DNA from: Hyphomicrobiales bacterium
GTDB taxonomy: Bacteria > Pseudomonadota > Alphaproteobacteria > Rhizobiales > Beijerinckiaceae
DNA length: 64,000 nucleotides
Direction: 5' to 3'
Assembly: GCA_017302635.1 (NCBI GenBank)
Contig: JAFLCX010000002.1
Location: 1 to 64,000 of the forward strand
The notes beneath the pieces are model-generated. The model saw nothing but the letters and a program-made list of their open reading frames with translations. It searched no databases and was not told where the DNA came from. Positions 15,480 to 24,695 of the stretch are shown piece by piece. Position 1 is the stretch's first letter. The number at the start of each line of letters is the position of its first letter. The position numbers and the translations under genes were made by a program.

Positions 15480-16847
15480 ATGCGGCTTCTCATCGTCGGC
15501 ACCCTCAGGGGTGAGCTGATCACAGCGGCGAAGATCGCGCGCGAGCGGGGTGCGTCGGTCTTCCAGGTCGATGGCGTCGAGGCGGCCCTCTCGCATCTGC
15601 GCCAGGGCAAGGGTGCTGATCTGCTGATGGTCGATGTCAATATCGATATTCGCACCCTCGCGGACGGTCTTGTCGCCGAGCGGATGAATACGCCGATCAT
15701 CGCCTGCGGGGTCGCCAACGACAAGCGCGCCGCCGTCGCCGCGATCGAGGCGGGGGCGAAGGAATATGTGCCACTTCCGCCCGATCCCGAACTGATCGCC
15801 GCCATTCTCGAAGCGGTGTCGCGCACCGAGACCTCCATCATCTTCCGCGACGAGAGCATGGCGCGGGTCGTCAAGCTCGCGCAGCAGATCGCGGGTTCGG
15901 ATGCTTCCGTGCTGATCACCGGTGAATCGGGCGTCGGCAAAGAGGTGATGGCGCGCTTCCTGCACGAGAAATCGAAGCGGGCCTCGAAGCCGTTCGTCTC
16001 GGTCAATTGCGCCGCGATCCCCGACAACCTGTTGGAAAGTGAGCTGTTCGGCCACGAGAAAGGTGCCTTCACCGGCGCCATCGCCCGGCGCATCGGCAAA
16101 TTCGAGGAGGCCGATGGCGGCACCCTCCTGCTCGACGAAATCTCCGAGATGGATGTGCGGCTGCAAGCGAAGCTCCTGCGCGCCATTCAGGAACGCGTGA
16201 TCGATCGCGTGGGCGGAGGCCGGCCGGTGCCGGTCGATATCCGCATCATCGCGACCTCGAACCGCAATCTCGCCGAACATGTGAAGGCCGGGCATTTCCG
16301 CGAGGATCTGCTCTACCGCCTCAACGTGGTCACCCTGCGCATCCCGGCCCTGCGCGAGCGCCCGGCCGATATCATTGAACTCGCAGGGCATTTCGGAAAG
16401 AAATACGCCGAAATGAATGGGCTTCCCAATCGAGCCATCAGCCATGATGCGAAGCGCGTGCTGCTCGCCAATGCGTGGCGGGGCAATGTGCGCGAGCTTG
16501 AGAACACCATGCACCGCGCGGTTTTGCTCTCGATGGGTGCTGAAATCTCGCCCGATGCGATCATCACGCCAGAGGGTGAGTCGCTCGCCCAATCCGCGAC
16601 CGATTCCGCCGCCCGCAAGGTGGCTGAAGCCGCCGAAGCCGCGACACGAGCGCTGGTCGGGCGCACCGTGGCGGATGTCGAGCGCGAGCTGATCCTCGAT
16701 ACCCTCGATCACTGCCTCGGCAACCGTACCCATGCCGCGAAAATCCTCGGCATTTCCATCCGCACCCTGCGCAACAAGCTCAATGAATATTCGGCCGATG
16801 GCCTCGATATCCCCGAGCCCGGCACCGCCCGCATCGCGATGGCGTGA
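15480..16847 (+). CDS. flbD: sigma-54-dependent flagellar regulator FlbD
   Basis: 455 residues. Activates late flagellar genes with RpoN and represses early ones. N-terminal receiver-like domain (1-115) keeps the fold and an Asp in LLMVDVNID but is otherwise degenerate. AAA+ domain about 125-360: Walker A GESGVGKE, the sigma-54 contact loop GAFTGA, Walker B GGTLLLDEISEM, and LLYRLNVVTLRIPALRERP. A Fis-type helix-turn-helix ends the protein (LDTLDHCLGNRTHAAKILGISIRTLRNKL). It follows fliN after a repeat insertion and is in the same early operon, as in Caulobacter. Its likely sites are described at 7624, 11435 and 17202. Confidence 0.95.
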   Translation: MRLLIVGTLRGELITAAKIARERGASVFQVDGVEAALSHLRQGKGADLLMVDVNIDIRTLADGLVAERMNTPIIACGVANDKRAAVAAIEAGAKEYVPLPPDPELIAAILEAVSRTETSIIFRDESMARVVKLAQQIAGSDASVLITGESGVGKEVMARFLHEKSKRASKPFVSVNCAAIPDNLLESELFGHEKGAFTGAIARRIGKFEEADGGTLLLDEISEMDVRLQAKLLRAIQERVIDRVGGGRPVPVDIRIIATSNRNLAEHVKAGHFREDLLYRLNVVTLRIPALRERPADIIELAGHFGKKYAEMNGLPNRAISHDAKRVLLANAWRGNVRELENTMHRAVLLSMGAEISPDAIITPEGESLAQSATDSAARKVAEAAEAATRALVGRTVADVERELILDTLDHCLGNRTHAAKILGISIRTLRNKLNEYSADGLDIPEPGTARIAMA

Positions 16848-16853
16848 GGGGCG

Positions 16854-17180
16854 GTGCTGCGCTTCGGTCCAGCGGCTGCGCTGATTTTCGTCGTGCTGGC
16901 CGGCCCGGCCATGACGCAGGCCCCCGATTGGCCGACCGAAAAGTGCCAGCGCTACAGTCGAGCCTGGGATGACGCCCTGCGCCGGACAGGCGGGAAGGGG
17001 CTCGGCGAAGCTTTCCAGGAGGCGCATTCTGCTTTTTTGGCTGGGGGCTGTTCCGGTCTGCGCGAGGTCTGCCCGCGCACACGCGCCGAGTTGGAGATGG
17101 CCAATACCCTGACCATGCTGGCGCTTAATGCAGGCATGTCAGGCACGTTCCTGCCCTTCAAATGCCGCCCCCGATCGTAA
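16854..17180 (+). CDS. small secreted protein, unknown function
   Basis: 108 residues, GTG start with GAGGGG before it, 6 bp after flbD. A signal peptide is visible (LRFGPAAALIFVVLAGPAMTQA, about 22 residues). The mature part has four cysteines (EKCQRY, GGCSGLREVCP, PFKCRP), suggesting two disulfides in the periplasm. I do not recognise the family. Its stop codon overlaps the CtrA box of flhA. Sitting between flbD and flhA it is probably transcribed with the fliF operon, but a flagellar role is only implied by position. Confidence 0.6.
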   Translation: MLRFGPAAALIFVVLAGPAMTQAPDWPTEKCQRYSRAWDDALRRTGGKGLGEAFQEAHSAFLAGGCSGLREVCPRTRAELEMANTLTMLALNAGMSGTFLPFKCRPRS

Positions 17181-17191
17181 CCGCCTGTTAA
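17177..17191. promoter_or_regulatory. CtrA box upstream of flhA
   Basis: GTAA-CCGCCTG-TTAA with the downstream half extended to TTAACCAT, the full CtrA half-site. One mismatch from TTAA-N7-TTAA. It overlaps the stop codon of the upstream small gene and lies about 95 bp before flhA. Confidence 0.75.
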
Positions 17192-17201
17192 CCATAGACG
17201 C

Positions 17202-17214
17202 GGCAAAAATTGCC
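17202..17214. promoter_or_regulatory. candidate FlbD repressor site at flhA
   Basis: Perfect palindrome GGCAA-AAA-TTGCC, starting 10 nt after the CtrA box: same half-sites and same spacing as at fliF. Identification with FlbD is inference. Confidence 0.6.
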
Positions 17215-17285
17215 CAGTGGAAAGAGGGATTCTCTCAACGGGAGAAATCCGCCTTTCGATCGGTTGACAACAGGGCGAGGACGGC

Positions 17286-19436
17286 ATGAGCGACATCCCA
17301 GCAGGCGGCCCCGGCAAATCCGGCTTCCAGTCGCCCTTTGCCGGAATGGGGCAGTTCCTCAGCGCCAAGGAAATGGGCAGCCTCGCGGGGCGTTCCGATA
17401 TCGTGATGGCCTTCGGCGTTCTCACCATTCTGGTGGTGATGATCGTGCCGCTGCCGCCGTTCATGCTTGATCTGCTGCTCGCCTTCTCGATCATCCTGTC
17501 GGTGCTGATCCTGATGACGGCGCTTTTCATCATGGCGCCGCTGGAATTCTCCGCCTTCCCGACCGTGCTGCTGATCTCGACCATGCTCCGATTGGCGCTG
17601 AACCTCGCCTCCACGCGCCTCATTCTCTCGAACGGGCATACGGGCACGGGTGCTGCGGGCCACGTGATCGAGAGTTTCGGCACCTTCGTGATGGGTGGCA
17701 ATTTCATCATCGGCACCATCGTCTTCATCATTCTGGTGATTGTGAACTTCGTCGTCATCACCAAGGGTTCGGGGCGCATCGCGGAAGTTGCGGCGCGCTT
17801 CAGCCTCGATGCCATGCCCGGCAAGCAGATGGCGATCGACGCCGATCTTTCCGCCGGTCTCATCGATCAGGACGAAGCCAAGGCCCGGCGCAAGGCGCTC
17901 GAGGATGAAAGCTCGTTCTACGGCTCGATGGACGGTGCCTCGAAATTCGTGCGCGGCGACGCGATCGCCGGCATTCTCATCACCTTCGTCAACATCATCG
18001 GTGGCATCATCATCGGTGTCGCGCAGATGGGGATGGATTTCTCCTCCGCCGCCCGCACCTACACCCTGCTTACTGTGGGCGACGGCCTTGTCACGCAGAT
18101 TCCGGCCCTGATTGTTTCGACCGCCGCCGGCCTCCTGGTCTCGAAGGCGGGTGTCACGGGCGCAGCCGACAAGGCACTCACGAAGCAGCTCGCCAGTGCG
18201 CCCAAGGCGCTCGGCATGTCGGCTTTCGTGATGGTCATCATCTCACTCCTGCCCAACATGCCGATGCTGCCCTTCCTCGGTCTCGCGGCGGGTGCGGCCT
18301 ACATGGCCTTGCGCCTGCAACGCGAGAATCAGCTCGCCGGGCTGAAAGCCAAGGCGCAGGAGGTGATGGATCAGGCTGCCGCCGAGCAGAAACCCGCCGA
18401 GGAGCCGGTTCAGGATGCCCTGAAGCTCGATGAACTGCGCATCGAGATCGGCTATGCCCTGCTGCCGCTCGTGCAGGGCCAGAACGGTGAGGACAAGGTC
18501 ACCGACCAGATCAAGGCCCTGCGCCGCACGCTGGCGGGCGAGATGGGCTTCGTGCTGCCTTCCGTCCGCCTCGTCGACAATGTCCAGCTCGAGGCCAACC
18601 AGTACACGATCAAGCTCAAGGAGATCGAGGCCGGCAACGGCATCGTCTTCCCCAACCAGTTCATGGCGATGGACCCGTCCGGCGGGCAGGTGCAGCTGCC
18701 TGGCGCGCATATGCTCGAGCCGACCTTCGGCCTCCCCGCGACCTGGATCGACGAGGCCCTGCGCGACGAGGCGCAACTGCGCGGCTACACGGTCGTCGAC
18801 CCCGCGACTGTCATCGCGACGCACCTCACCGAAGTCATCAAGAACAACATGAGCGAGCTTCTCTCCTTCGTGGAGGTGCAGAAGCTCATGAAAGACCTGC
18901 CGAAAGCGCATCAGGATCTCATCAAGGAGATCGTGCCCGGCCATATCTCCACCACGGGCATCCAGCGCATCCTGCAATTGCTGCTGGCCGAGCGGGTCTC
19001 GATCCGCGATCTCGGCACCATTCTCGAAGCGGTGGCGGAAGTCGCCGGCGCGATGCGCGATCCGCGCATGATCGTCGAGCATATCCGCACCCGCCTCGCG
19101 CGCCAGATCTGCTCGCAATATACCGGCCCCACCAGCCAGCTCGCGCTCATCACGCTCTCCCCCGCCTGGGAAGAGGCCTTCGCAACCTCGCTCGTCGGCG
19201 ATGGCGAGATCAAGCACCTTGCCATGCAGCCCTCGCGCCTGCACGATTTTGTCATCGCCCTGCGGGATCGGTTCGAGGAAGCCGCGAAGCTCGGCGAATT
19301 GCCGGTGCTCGTCACCTCGAACGCCATCCGGCCCTATGTGCGCATGGTGGTCGAGCGCTTCCGCCCGCAAACGGCGGTCATCGCACAGGGCGAGATTCAC
19401 CCCTCGGCAAGGCTGAGGACCGTGGGCTCGATCTGA
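17286..19436 (+). CDS. flhA: flagellar biosynthesis protein FlhA
   Basis: 716 residues. Main membrane component of the flagellar export gate, uses the proton gradient and docks chaperone-substrate pairs. Eight hydrophobic segments lie between about residues 35 and 345 (VMAFGVLTILVVMIVPLPP, FMLDLLLAFSIILSVLILM, FIIGTIVFIILVIVNFVVI). The FHIPEP-family signature is in the loop RFSLDAMPGKQMAIDADLSAG (about 175-195). The soluble cytoplasmic domain runs from about 360 to the end with VVDPATVIATHLTEVIK and ILQLLLAERVSIRDLGTILEA. Start ATG at 17286 with GAGGAC before it. It has its own CtrA box. Confidence 0.96.
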   Translation: MSDIPAGGPGKSGFQSPFAGMGQFLSAKEMGSLAGRSDIVMAFGVLTILVVMIVPLPPFMLDLLLAFSIILSVLILMTALFIMAPLEFSAFPTVLLISTMLRLALNLASTRLILSNGHTGTGAAGHVIESFGTFVMGGNFIIGTIVFIILVIVNFVVITKGSGRIAEVAARFSLDAMPGKQMAIDADLSAGLIDQDEAKARRKALEDESSFYGSMDGASKFVRGDAIAGILITFVNIIGGIIIGVAQMGMDFSSAARTYTLLTVGDGLVTQIPALIVSTAAGLLVSKAGVTGAADKALTKQLASAPKALGMSAFVMVIISLLPNMPMLPFLGLAAGAAYMALRLQRENQLAGLKAKAQEVMDQAAAEQKPAEEPVQDALKLDELRIEIGYALLPLVQGQNGEDKVTDQIKALRRTLAGEMGFVLPSVRLVDNVQLEANQYTIKLKEIEAGNGIVFPNQFMAMDPSGGQVQLPGAHMLEPTFGLPATWIDEALRDEAQLRGYTVVDPATVIATHLTEVIKNNMSELLSFVEVQKLMKDLPKAHQDLIKEIVPGHISTTGIQRILQLLLAERVSIRDLGTILEAVAEVAGAMRDPRMIVEHIRTRLARQICSQYTGPTSQLALITLSPAWEEAFATSLVGDGEIKHLAMQPSRLHDFVIALRDRFEEAAKLGELPVLVTSNAIRPYVRMVVERFRPQTAVIAQGEIHPSARLRTVGSI

Positions 19437-19449
19437 GAGGTCGAGCCAT

Positions 19450-20502
19450 TCAACCCGCGTCGCCCGCCTTCTTGCCCATCTGGCTTTTCTCGAAAAACAG
19501 AACCACCGGGATCGACATCGCAAGCGGGATCAAGAGGTAGAAGAGCCGCCAGACCAGCAGGGCCGCCACCACCGCCGCCGGGTCCATCCCCGGCATCAGC
19601 TTCACGAACACGATCTCCATCACGCCCACTCCGCCCGGAACCTGAAGCAGCAATCCCGCCGCGAACGAGAGCAGGAACGCGCCTAGCACGATCAGGAAGC
19701 CCGGATTGCCTGCTTCCGGCAGCGCGAAATAGATGATCCCCGCTGCCCCGAGAAGCTCCATTGGCGCCGCGATCCATTGCCGCCACACGATATGCAGGCC
19801 CGGATATTCGAGTTTGAAGCCACGGATTTCGAGCGGCTTGAATTTGAGCCACGAACCCACCGTGTAGAGCGCGCAGAAGGCGAGCATCCCGGCACCGATC
19901 AGCATCACCACGAGTTCTGAAATCGGCGCCAGCGGTTTGACGATATGCGGCTCGATCAGAAAGACGATCCCGCCCAGAACGATGGTGCCGAACGCGAAGG
20001 TGAACGAGCAAAGCGCCACCAGCACCGCGACTTCCGCCGCCGAGAGCCCTTTCGAGGTATAGGCGCGGTAGCGCACCATCCCGCCCGAAAACACCGAACC
20101 GCCGATATTGTGCGAGATCGCATAGGTGACGAACGAGCACACCGTGATGAAGAGCCAGGAAATCCCCTTCTCGCGGTTCAGGTGAATGAGCGCGATCCGG
20201 TCATACCAGGCGAGCGCCCAATAGGCGAAAAGCGTCGAAAGCCCGGCGAGCAGATAGCCCTGCGCCGGAATGGCCGCGAGTTTGGCACCGAGCTGGCTGG
20301 CGATGATGGCGAGGCTGTCAAGCAGCCCCGCCGAGTCGATCTTGGCTTCGAGCGCGGCATCGGCGGAGGCTTTCGCACCTTTCACCGCTTCGTCCCGGAG
20401 CTTGCTGTAAAGGACCTTGAGTGACCACGCGACCGCGATCAGGCCGACCAGTGGCCAGAACACTTCCTTCAAACGTTTCATCGCTCGCCCAATCCTTGCC
20501 AT
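19450..20502 (-). CDS. flippase-like membrane protein (UPF0104 / LPG synthase TM family)
   Basis: 350 residues (or 343 from ATG at 20481). An N-terminal anchor (WPLVGLIAVAWSLKVLY) is followed by an amphipathic stretch and then at least seven more hydrophobic helices. Conserved family features are visible: ALAWYDRIALIHLNREKGISW, TYAISHNIGGSVFSGGMVRYRAY, and VPGGVGVMEIVFVKLMPG. The family holds the membrane half of MprF (lysyl-phosphatidylglycerol flippase) and unknown lipid transporters; no C-terminal synthase domain is present, so a lipid-flipping role is possible but unproven. Convergent with flhA with 13 bp between the stops. Confidence 0.8.
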   Translation of the reverse strand: MARIGRAMKRLKEVFWPLVGLIAVAWSLKVLYSKLRDEAVKGAKASADAALEAKIDSAGLLDSLAIIASQLGAKLAAIPAQGYLLAGLSTLFAYWALAWYDRIALIHLNREKGISWLFITVCSFVTYAISHNIGGSVFSGGMVRYRAYTSKGLSAAEVAVLVALCSFTFAFGTIVLGGIVFLIEPHIVKPLAPISELVVMLIGAGMLAFCALYTVGSWLKFKPLEIRGFKLEYPGLHIVWRQWIAAPMELLGAAGIIYFALPEAGNPGFLIVLGAFLLSFAAGLLLQVPGGVGVMEIVFVKLMPGMDPAAVVAALLVWRLFYLLIPLAMSIPVVLFFEKSQMGKKAGDAG

Positions 20503-20610
20503 CCCCACTGGCTCACTGCCCGAGTGCGGCTGGCATGGCAAGGGGAAGGCTTGCTCCGTCCGGCGTTCTTTGATCAAAACCAAAACAGCGAAGTGGCGAG
20601 GCGAGGGATC

Positions 20611-21204
20611 ATGCTGGGCGAGGGATATCACGATCTGCCGCAGGGCCACCTCGCTGCGCTGACCACTTATCTGAGGCGTGATCTGCGCATGCTTCCGCCG
20701 CCGCCCCGCTGGCCGGATGAGGTTGGCCTGACCCGACTCGGTCCGGGTGAATCCGCACGTTACCGCGCCCTGTTCCGCGCCGTGGGCTCGGAATGGCTCT
20801 GGTTCGGGCGACTGCGACTTGATGATACCGCCTTGGCCGAGATCATCGGCCATCCGGATTACCTCGCCTTCGCCCTGACCGGCCCTTCAGGCGATCTCGG
20901 GCTGCTCGAACTCGATTGTCGCGATGCATCTGAGCCCGAACTCGCCTATTTCGGCCTTGTGGCCGGGGCGATCGGGCTTGGGCTCGGGAAGATGCTGATG
21001 GCGGAGGCGGTGCATCGCGCCCAATCGCGCGGCGTGGGGCATCTAATGGTGCATACCTGCGCGTTCGATGCGCCCGGCGCGCTCGCGTTTTACATCCGAA
21101 GCGGCTTCGTGCCTTACAGGCGCTCGATCGAGACCTTCCGCGACCCACGACTCGACGGCACCCTCCCGAGGGAGGCTGCCGCCCATGTGCCGATCATCGA
21201 ATAG
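20611..21204 (+). CDS. GNAT family N-acetyltransferase
   Basis: 197 residues from the ATG at 20611, which has GGCGAGGGA before it. A typical Gcn5-related fold: LTRLGPGESARYRALF, DYLAFALTGPSGDLGLLELD, then the acetyl-CoA loop region FGLVAGAIGLGLGKMLMAEAVHRAQSRG (motif A, Q/RxxGxG replaced by GLGLGK) and the end PGALAFYIRSGFVPYRRSIE. The substrate cannot be told. It is divergent from the flippase-like gene and convergent with fliJ (6 bp). Confidence 0.85.
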   Translation: MLGEGYHDLPQGHLAALTTYLRRDLRMLPPPPRWPDEVGLTRLGPGESARYRALFRAVGSEWLWFGRLRLDDTALAEIIGHPDYLAFALTGPSGDLGLLELDCRDASEPELAYFGLVAGAIGLGLGKMLMAEAVHRAQSRGVGHLMVHTCAFDAPGALAFYIRSGFVPYRRSIETFRDPRLDGTLPREAAAHVPIIE

Positions 21205-21210
21205 GAAAGC

Positions 21211-21630
21211 TCAGAGCCGCCCAGCCGCGAAGCGCATGCGCGCGGCAATGCGGTCTGTCTCGATCTGGTCGCGAAGCGCCATTTCCGCGCGTTCGGCCGC
21301 CTTTTCGCGATCATCGAGAATTTCCACCTTCTTCAGTTCCTCGAAGGCCTCGTTCAGCGCCGCTTTCGCGTCGTCGAGCTGGCCTTGCAGGTCCGCTGCC
21401 GATTGCAGGAGATTGTCCCGCCGGCTGCGTGCCGCCTTGGCATAGGTGGGGTAAGCGAAATGCGCGGGGTCCGAGAGGCCTGCACGGCGCTCCTCGCCCT
21501 CGATCTCGCGGTCGAGATCGCTCGCCATGCGCTGGAAATCCGCAATCATCGATTCGATCTGCGTGACGCGCCGGCGTTTCTCATCCACATGGAACCGCTT
21601 GAGGCGGATCAACGTATCGCGTGACTTCAT
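21211..21630 (-). CDS. fliJ: flagellar export protein FliJ
   Basis: 139 residues, almost entirely helical with heptad patterns: LIRLKRFHVDEKRRRVTQIESMIADF, then a turn near PAHFAYPTYAKAARS and a second helix LQSAADLQGQLDDAKAALNEAFEELKKVEILDDRE. This is the coiled-coil hairpin of FliJ, the stalk that links the FliI ATPase to FlhA. It lies 67 bp downstream of fliI on the same strand, which is decisive for a protein with so little sequence conservation. Confidence 0.88.
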   Translation of the reverse strand: MKSRDTLIRLKRFHVDEKRRRVTQIESMIADFQRMASDLDREIEGEERRAGLSDPAHFAYPTYAKAARSRRDNLLQSAADLQGQLDDAKAALNEAFEELKKVEILDDREKAAERAEMALRDQIETDRIAARMRFAAGRL

Positions 21631-21697
21631 GGTCCTGACTACTCCTTGACCGGCCCTGAGTGACGCCAGGGCCGACCGGGGAAGCAGGGCCTACTGC

Positions 21698-23026
21698 CTA
21701 ACCCCCCAGCCGATTAACGATCTCCGCGAGACGGATATAGCTTTCGCCGAGGGAGGTTGATTCTTCCTTACTTTGCGCGAGAAAATTTTCGAGTTCCGGG
21801 TTCGCATCGATCGCGATGTCCACCTCCGGCGTCGTTCCCTTGCGGTAAGCGCCGAGCCGGATCAGTTCCTCCATGTCCGAGTAGGTTGCCATCAGCGAGC
21901 GCGCGGTCGTGATGATCGGCAGGTAGAACGGATCGGCCGATTTCGGCATCGTGCGCGAGACGGATTTGAGGATGTTGATCGCCGGGTAGCGCCCGCGCTC
22001 CGCAATCCGGCGCTCCATCACGATATGCCCGTCGAGAATGCCGCGCACCGCATCGGCCACCGGCTCGTTATGGTCATCGCCATCCACCAGCACCGTGAAA
22101 ATCCCGGTGATGGTGCCCGAACCCTCCTCGCCCGGTCCGGCCCGCTCCAGCAGGCGCGGCAATTCGCCGAACACGCTCGGCGTATAGCCCTTGGTCGTCG
22201 GCGGCTCGTTGACATTGAGGCCGATATCGCGCTGCGCCATCGCGAAGCGCGTCACCGAATCCATCATGCACAGCACATCAAGGCGCTCGTCGCGGAAGAA
22301 CTCGGCGATCGCCATCGTGAGATACGCCGCCTGCCGCCGCATCAGGGCCGGTTCGTCCGAGGTCGCCACGACGACGACCGAGCGCGCGAGTCCTTCCTCG
22401 CCGAGGTCATCTTGCAGGAATTCCTGCACCTCGCGGCCGCGCTCGCCCACCAGGCCCACCACCGCGACATCCGCCTTCGAATTGCGCGCGAGCATCGAGA
22501 GCAGCACCGATTTCCCGACGCCCGAACCCGCGAAAATGCCCATGCGCTGCCCGCGGCAGCAGGTGAGGAACGCATTGAGCGAGCGCACGCCGAGATCGAG
22601 CGCCTCGCCCACTCGCTGCCTCTTGTGTGCGGCGGGCGGTTCGTTGCGGAACGGATAGGGGCGGGGGCCGGGCCGGAGCGGACCCTTGCCGTCAATCGGC
22701 CGGCCGAAAGCATCCATCACGCGACCGAGCCAGGAACGATCCGGCCTTATGCTCGCCCTGCGGCTCACCACATGAACCGGGCAACCGCGCCGCAACCCGT
22801 CGACATTGGCGAACGGCATCGCGATCGCACGACCGGCATCGAAGCCCACCACCTCGCAGAACACGGGCTCCGAACGTTCCGTCTCGATCGAGAGAAGTCC
22901 GCCGAGTTCCATATGTCCCAGCGGTCCGACGATCTCGATCGTCAGCCCGCGCACCGCCCCCACGCGGCCGTAGATCGCATATTCGGGCACCTCGTCGATC
23001 AGGCCCTGCAAGGTCTGTCCGGACAT
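21698..23026 (-). CDS. fliI: flagellum-specific ATP synthase
   Basis: 442 residues from the ATG at 23026, the usual length. ATPase of the flagellar export apparatus, F1-beta-like. Walker [15 protein letters not shown] (about residue 155-168), Walker [42 protein letters not shown], and [26 protein letters not shown] loop (here GTITGIF). C-terminal part ends in a helical region EEVNFLAQ-like followed by [11 protein letters not shown]. The frame continues upstream of the ATG without conserved sequence. Divergent from ctrA across about 440 bp. Confidence 0.96.
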   Translation of the reverse strand: MSGQTLQGLIDEVPEYAIYGRVGAVRGLTIEIVGPLGHMELGGLLSIETERSEPVFCEVVGFDAGRAIAMPFANVDGLRRGCPVHVVSRRASIRPDRSWLGRVMDAFGRPIDGKGPLRPGPRPYPFRNEPPAAHKRQRVGEALDLGVRSLNAFLTCCRGQRMGIFAGSGVGKSVLLSMLARNSKADVAVVGLVGERGREVQEFLQDDLGEEGLARSVVVVATSDEPALMRRQAAYLTMAIAEFFRDERLDVLCMMDSVTRFAMAQRDIGLNVNEPPTTKGYTPSVFGELPRLLERAGPGEEGSGTITGIFTVLVDGDDHNEPVADAVRGILDGHIVMERRIAERGRYPAINILKSVSRTMPKSADPFYLPIITTARSLMATYSDMEELIRLGAYRKGTTPEVDIAIDANPELENFLAQSKEESTSLGESYIRLAEIVNRLGG

Positions 23027-23465
23027 TCGCGCGCTCGCTCTCGCAGTGCAAAAAAGTGATTCGTTTCGCCGAGATTCGCATGGTTTCGCCGCTGAAGACA
23101 GTCGCCGGACGGTGGGTCGCCATCCGGGCTGCCGCCGTCCGGCGGCAGGGGGCGGTGGGGGCAACACTTTGCCCTTCTACGCTGCATCGGTCTTTTTCCT
23201 GAGTCAGTTGAATCCCTTGCGACGAAAGGCTCACAGGGTGAATCAAAAGTAAAAGGCCCGTTTTCCTTTCTTACTCAATTGCTCCACAAACGCCCTTAAC
23301 CGGGAGTTTCACCGCGCAAGCTTGCTTTAACCAATTACGTTTTGTTAACTCTTCGGGCGTATCTTTGTTGGGAAGTTCAATGCCGATGATTGGCAGGCGC
23401 GAGATCGATCGCCACCTGCCCGGATGCGGCGATTTCAACCGCGACGGAAGCTGGGGTTTTCAAAT
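23027..23465. promoter_or_regulatory. divergent fliI/ctrA control region
   Basis: 439 bp without a gene. It has five GANTC (CcrM methylation) sites at 23058, 23073, 23201, 23210 and 23240, the first in the context TGATTCG that matches the GcrA preference. Nearer to ctrA are three TTAA half-sites at 23296, 23327 and 23345, two of them as TTAACC; none makes a clean TTAA-N7-TTAA box. This is consistent with a methylation-sensitive, CtrA-autoregulated ctrA promoter like that of Caulobacter. Confidence 0.6.
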
Positions 23466-24167
23466 ATGCGCGTGCTCCTCATCGAAGACGACAGCGCGAC
23501 AGCCAAGAGCATCGAGCTGATGCTCAAATCAGAGAATTTCAATGTCTACCTCACCGATCTCGGCGAGGAAGGCATCGATCTCGGCAAGCTGTACGATCAC
23601 GATATCATCCTGCTCGACCTGAACCTTCCGGATATGTCCGGCTACGAGGTTCTGCGTGCCCTGCGCGTCGCGAAGGTCAAGACACCGGTCCTCATCCTGT
23701 CCGGCATGGCCGGCATCGATGACAAGGTGAAGGGCCTCGGCTTCGGCGCCGATGATTACCTCACCAAGCCCTTCCACAAGGATGAGCTCGTCGCCCGCAT
23801 CCATGCGATCGTGCGGCGCTCGAAGGGGCATGCTCAGTCGGTCATCTCCACCGGCGATCTCATCGTCAATCTCGATCAGAAGACGGTCGAGGTCGGTGGA
23901 CACCGCGTGCACCTCACCGGCAAGGAATACCAGATGCTGGAGCTGCTCTCGCTCCGCCGCGGCACCACGCTCACCAAGGAGATGTTCCTCAACCATCTCT
24001 ATGGCGGCATGGATGAGCCGGAACTCAAGATCATCGACGTGTTCATCTGCAAGCTGCGCAAGAAACTCGCCAATGCTTCGGGCGGTCGCAACTACATCGA
24101 AACGGTCTGGGGCCGTGGCTATGTGCTGCGCGAGCCAACCGATATGGATGAAAAGATACCGGCCTGA
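23466..24167 (+). CDS. ctrA: cell-cycle response regulator CtrA
   Basis: 233 residues. Master regulator of the alphaproteobacterial cell cycle, phosphorylated through CckA and ChpT. Receiver domain 1-115 with acidic pocket EDDS (8-9), phospho-Asp51 (IILLDLNLP) and Lys in [11 protein letters not shown]. OmpR-type winged-helix C-terminal domain with [33 protein letters not shown] and [30 protein letters not shown]. These segments are nearly invariant in CtrA. The C-terminus ends DEKIPA, without the AA degradation tag at the very end seen in Caulobacter (ends with a single Ala here). Partners sciP (10.0 kb) and chpT (30.6 kb) are in the same window. Confidence 0.97.
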   Translation: MRVLLIEDDSATAKSIELMLKSENFNVYLTDLGEEGIDLGKLYDHDIILLDLNLPDMSGYEVLRALRVAKVKTPVLILSGMAGIDDKVKGLGFGADDYLTKPFHKDELVARIHAIVRRSKGHAQSVISTGDLIVNLDQKTVEVGGHRVHLTGKEYQMLELLSLRRGTTLTKEMFLNHLYGGMDEPELKIIDVFICKLRKKLANASGGRNYIETVWGRGYVLREPTDMDEKIPA

Positions 24168-24206
24168 GCCGCCAAACCTTCCTCGGTTTCTCCCTGGACT
24201 GACAAG

Positions 24207-24232
24207 CCCGCCTCGCAAGAGGCGGGTTTTTT
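24207..24232 (+). terminator. rho-independent terminator after ctrA
   Basis: CCCGCCTC-GCAA-GAGGCGGG, a perfect 8-bp stem with a GNRA-type loop, followed by six T, 39 bp after the ctrA stop. Confidence 0.92.
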
Positions 24233-24296
24233 GTTGCCCGCCTTGCCCTCAGTCTCGATACTCCTGCCGCCCGATGATCTGAGGAGAATGGATGTG

Positions 24297-24665
24297 ATGC
24301 CAAGTTTTTCCGGGGGGCGAAACATCGCCCTGAAGGTGCCGCCGCACCAATACGACGGCACGATCCGGTTCTATCGGGATGTGCTGGGACTTGCTCCCGC
24401 AACGGCTCCCGGTGGTGATGCCATCGGTTTCCGTTTTGGGTCCTGCAATCTCTGGATCGATCGCGTCGAGACGATGAGTCAGGCCGAGTTGTGGCTCGAA
24501 GTGGTAACCAACGACCCCAGAGCCGCAGCAGCGCATCTCGCCGAAGCCGATGTCGTGCGTTGTGATGCCATCGAACCGTTGCCCGAGGGATTTAAGGGCT
24601 TTTGGATCGCCAACCCGTGCGGGATCGTTCATCTGATCGGCGCGCAGGAACAATCATGGTCATAG
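24297..24665 (+). CDS. VOC family (glyoxalase-like) protein
   Basis: 122 residues from the ATG at 24297, chosen because AGGAG lies 10 nt before it (ATG at 24288 overlaps the site too closely). A single beta-alpha-beta-beta-beta vicinal-oxygen-chelate unit pair is visible: GRNIALKVPPHQYDGTIRFYRDVLGLAP, IGFRFGSCNLWIDRVE, AELWLEVVTNDPRAAAAHL, FWIANPCGIVHLIG. The metal ligands typical of glyoxalase I (His, Glu) are not complete, so enzymatic activity is uncertain. It lies convergent with cheR and behind the ctrA terminator, so it is a separate unit. Confidence 0.75.
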   Translation: MPSFSGGRNIALKVPPHQYDGTIRFYRDVLGLAPATAPGGDAIGFRFGSCNLWIDRVETMSQAELWLEVVTNDPRAAAAHLAEADVVRCDAIEPLPEGFKGFWIANPCGIVHLIGAQEQSWS

Positions 24666-24695
24666 AACAATTCGAAGCTGAATAGCGTCGCCGCT

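Noticed and set aside
14982..17027. 681-codon minus-strand frame opposite fliN-flbD
   Set aside because: Overlaps two certain genes on the other strand and the intergenic repeat; no domain signature.
23296..23348. Full CtrA box in the ctrA promoter
   Set aside because: Three TTAA half-sites are present, but none pairs with another at 7 nt; kept only as part of the promoter region.
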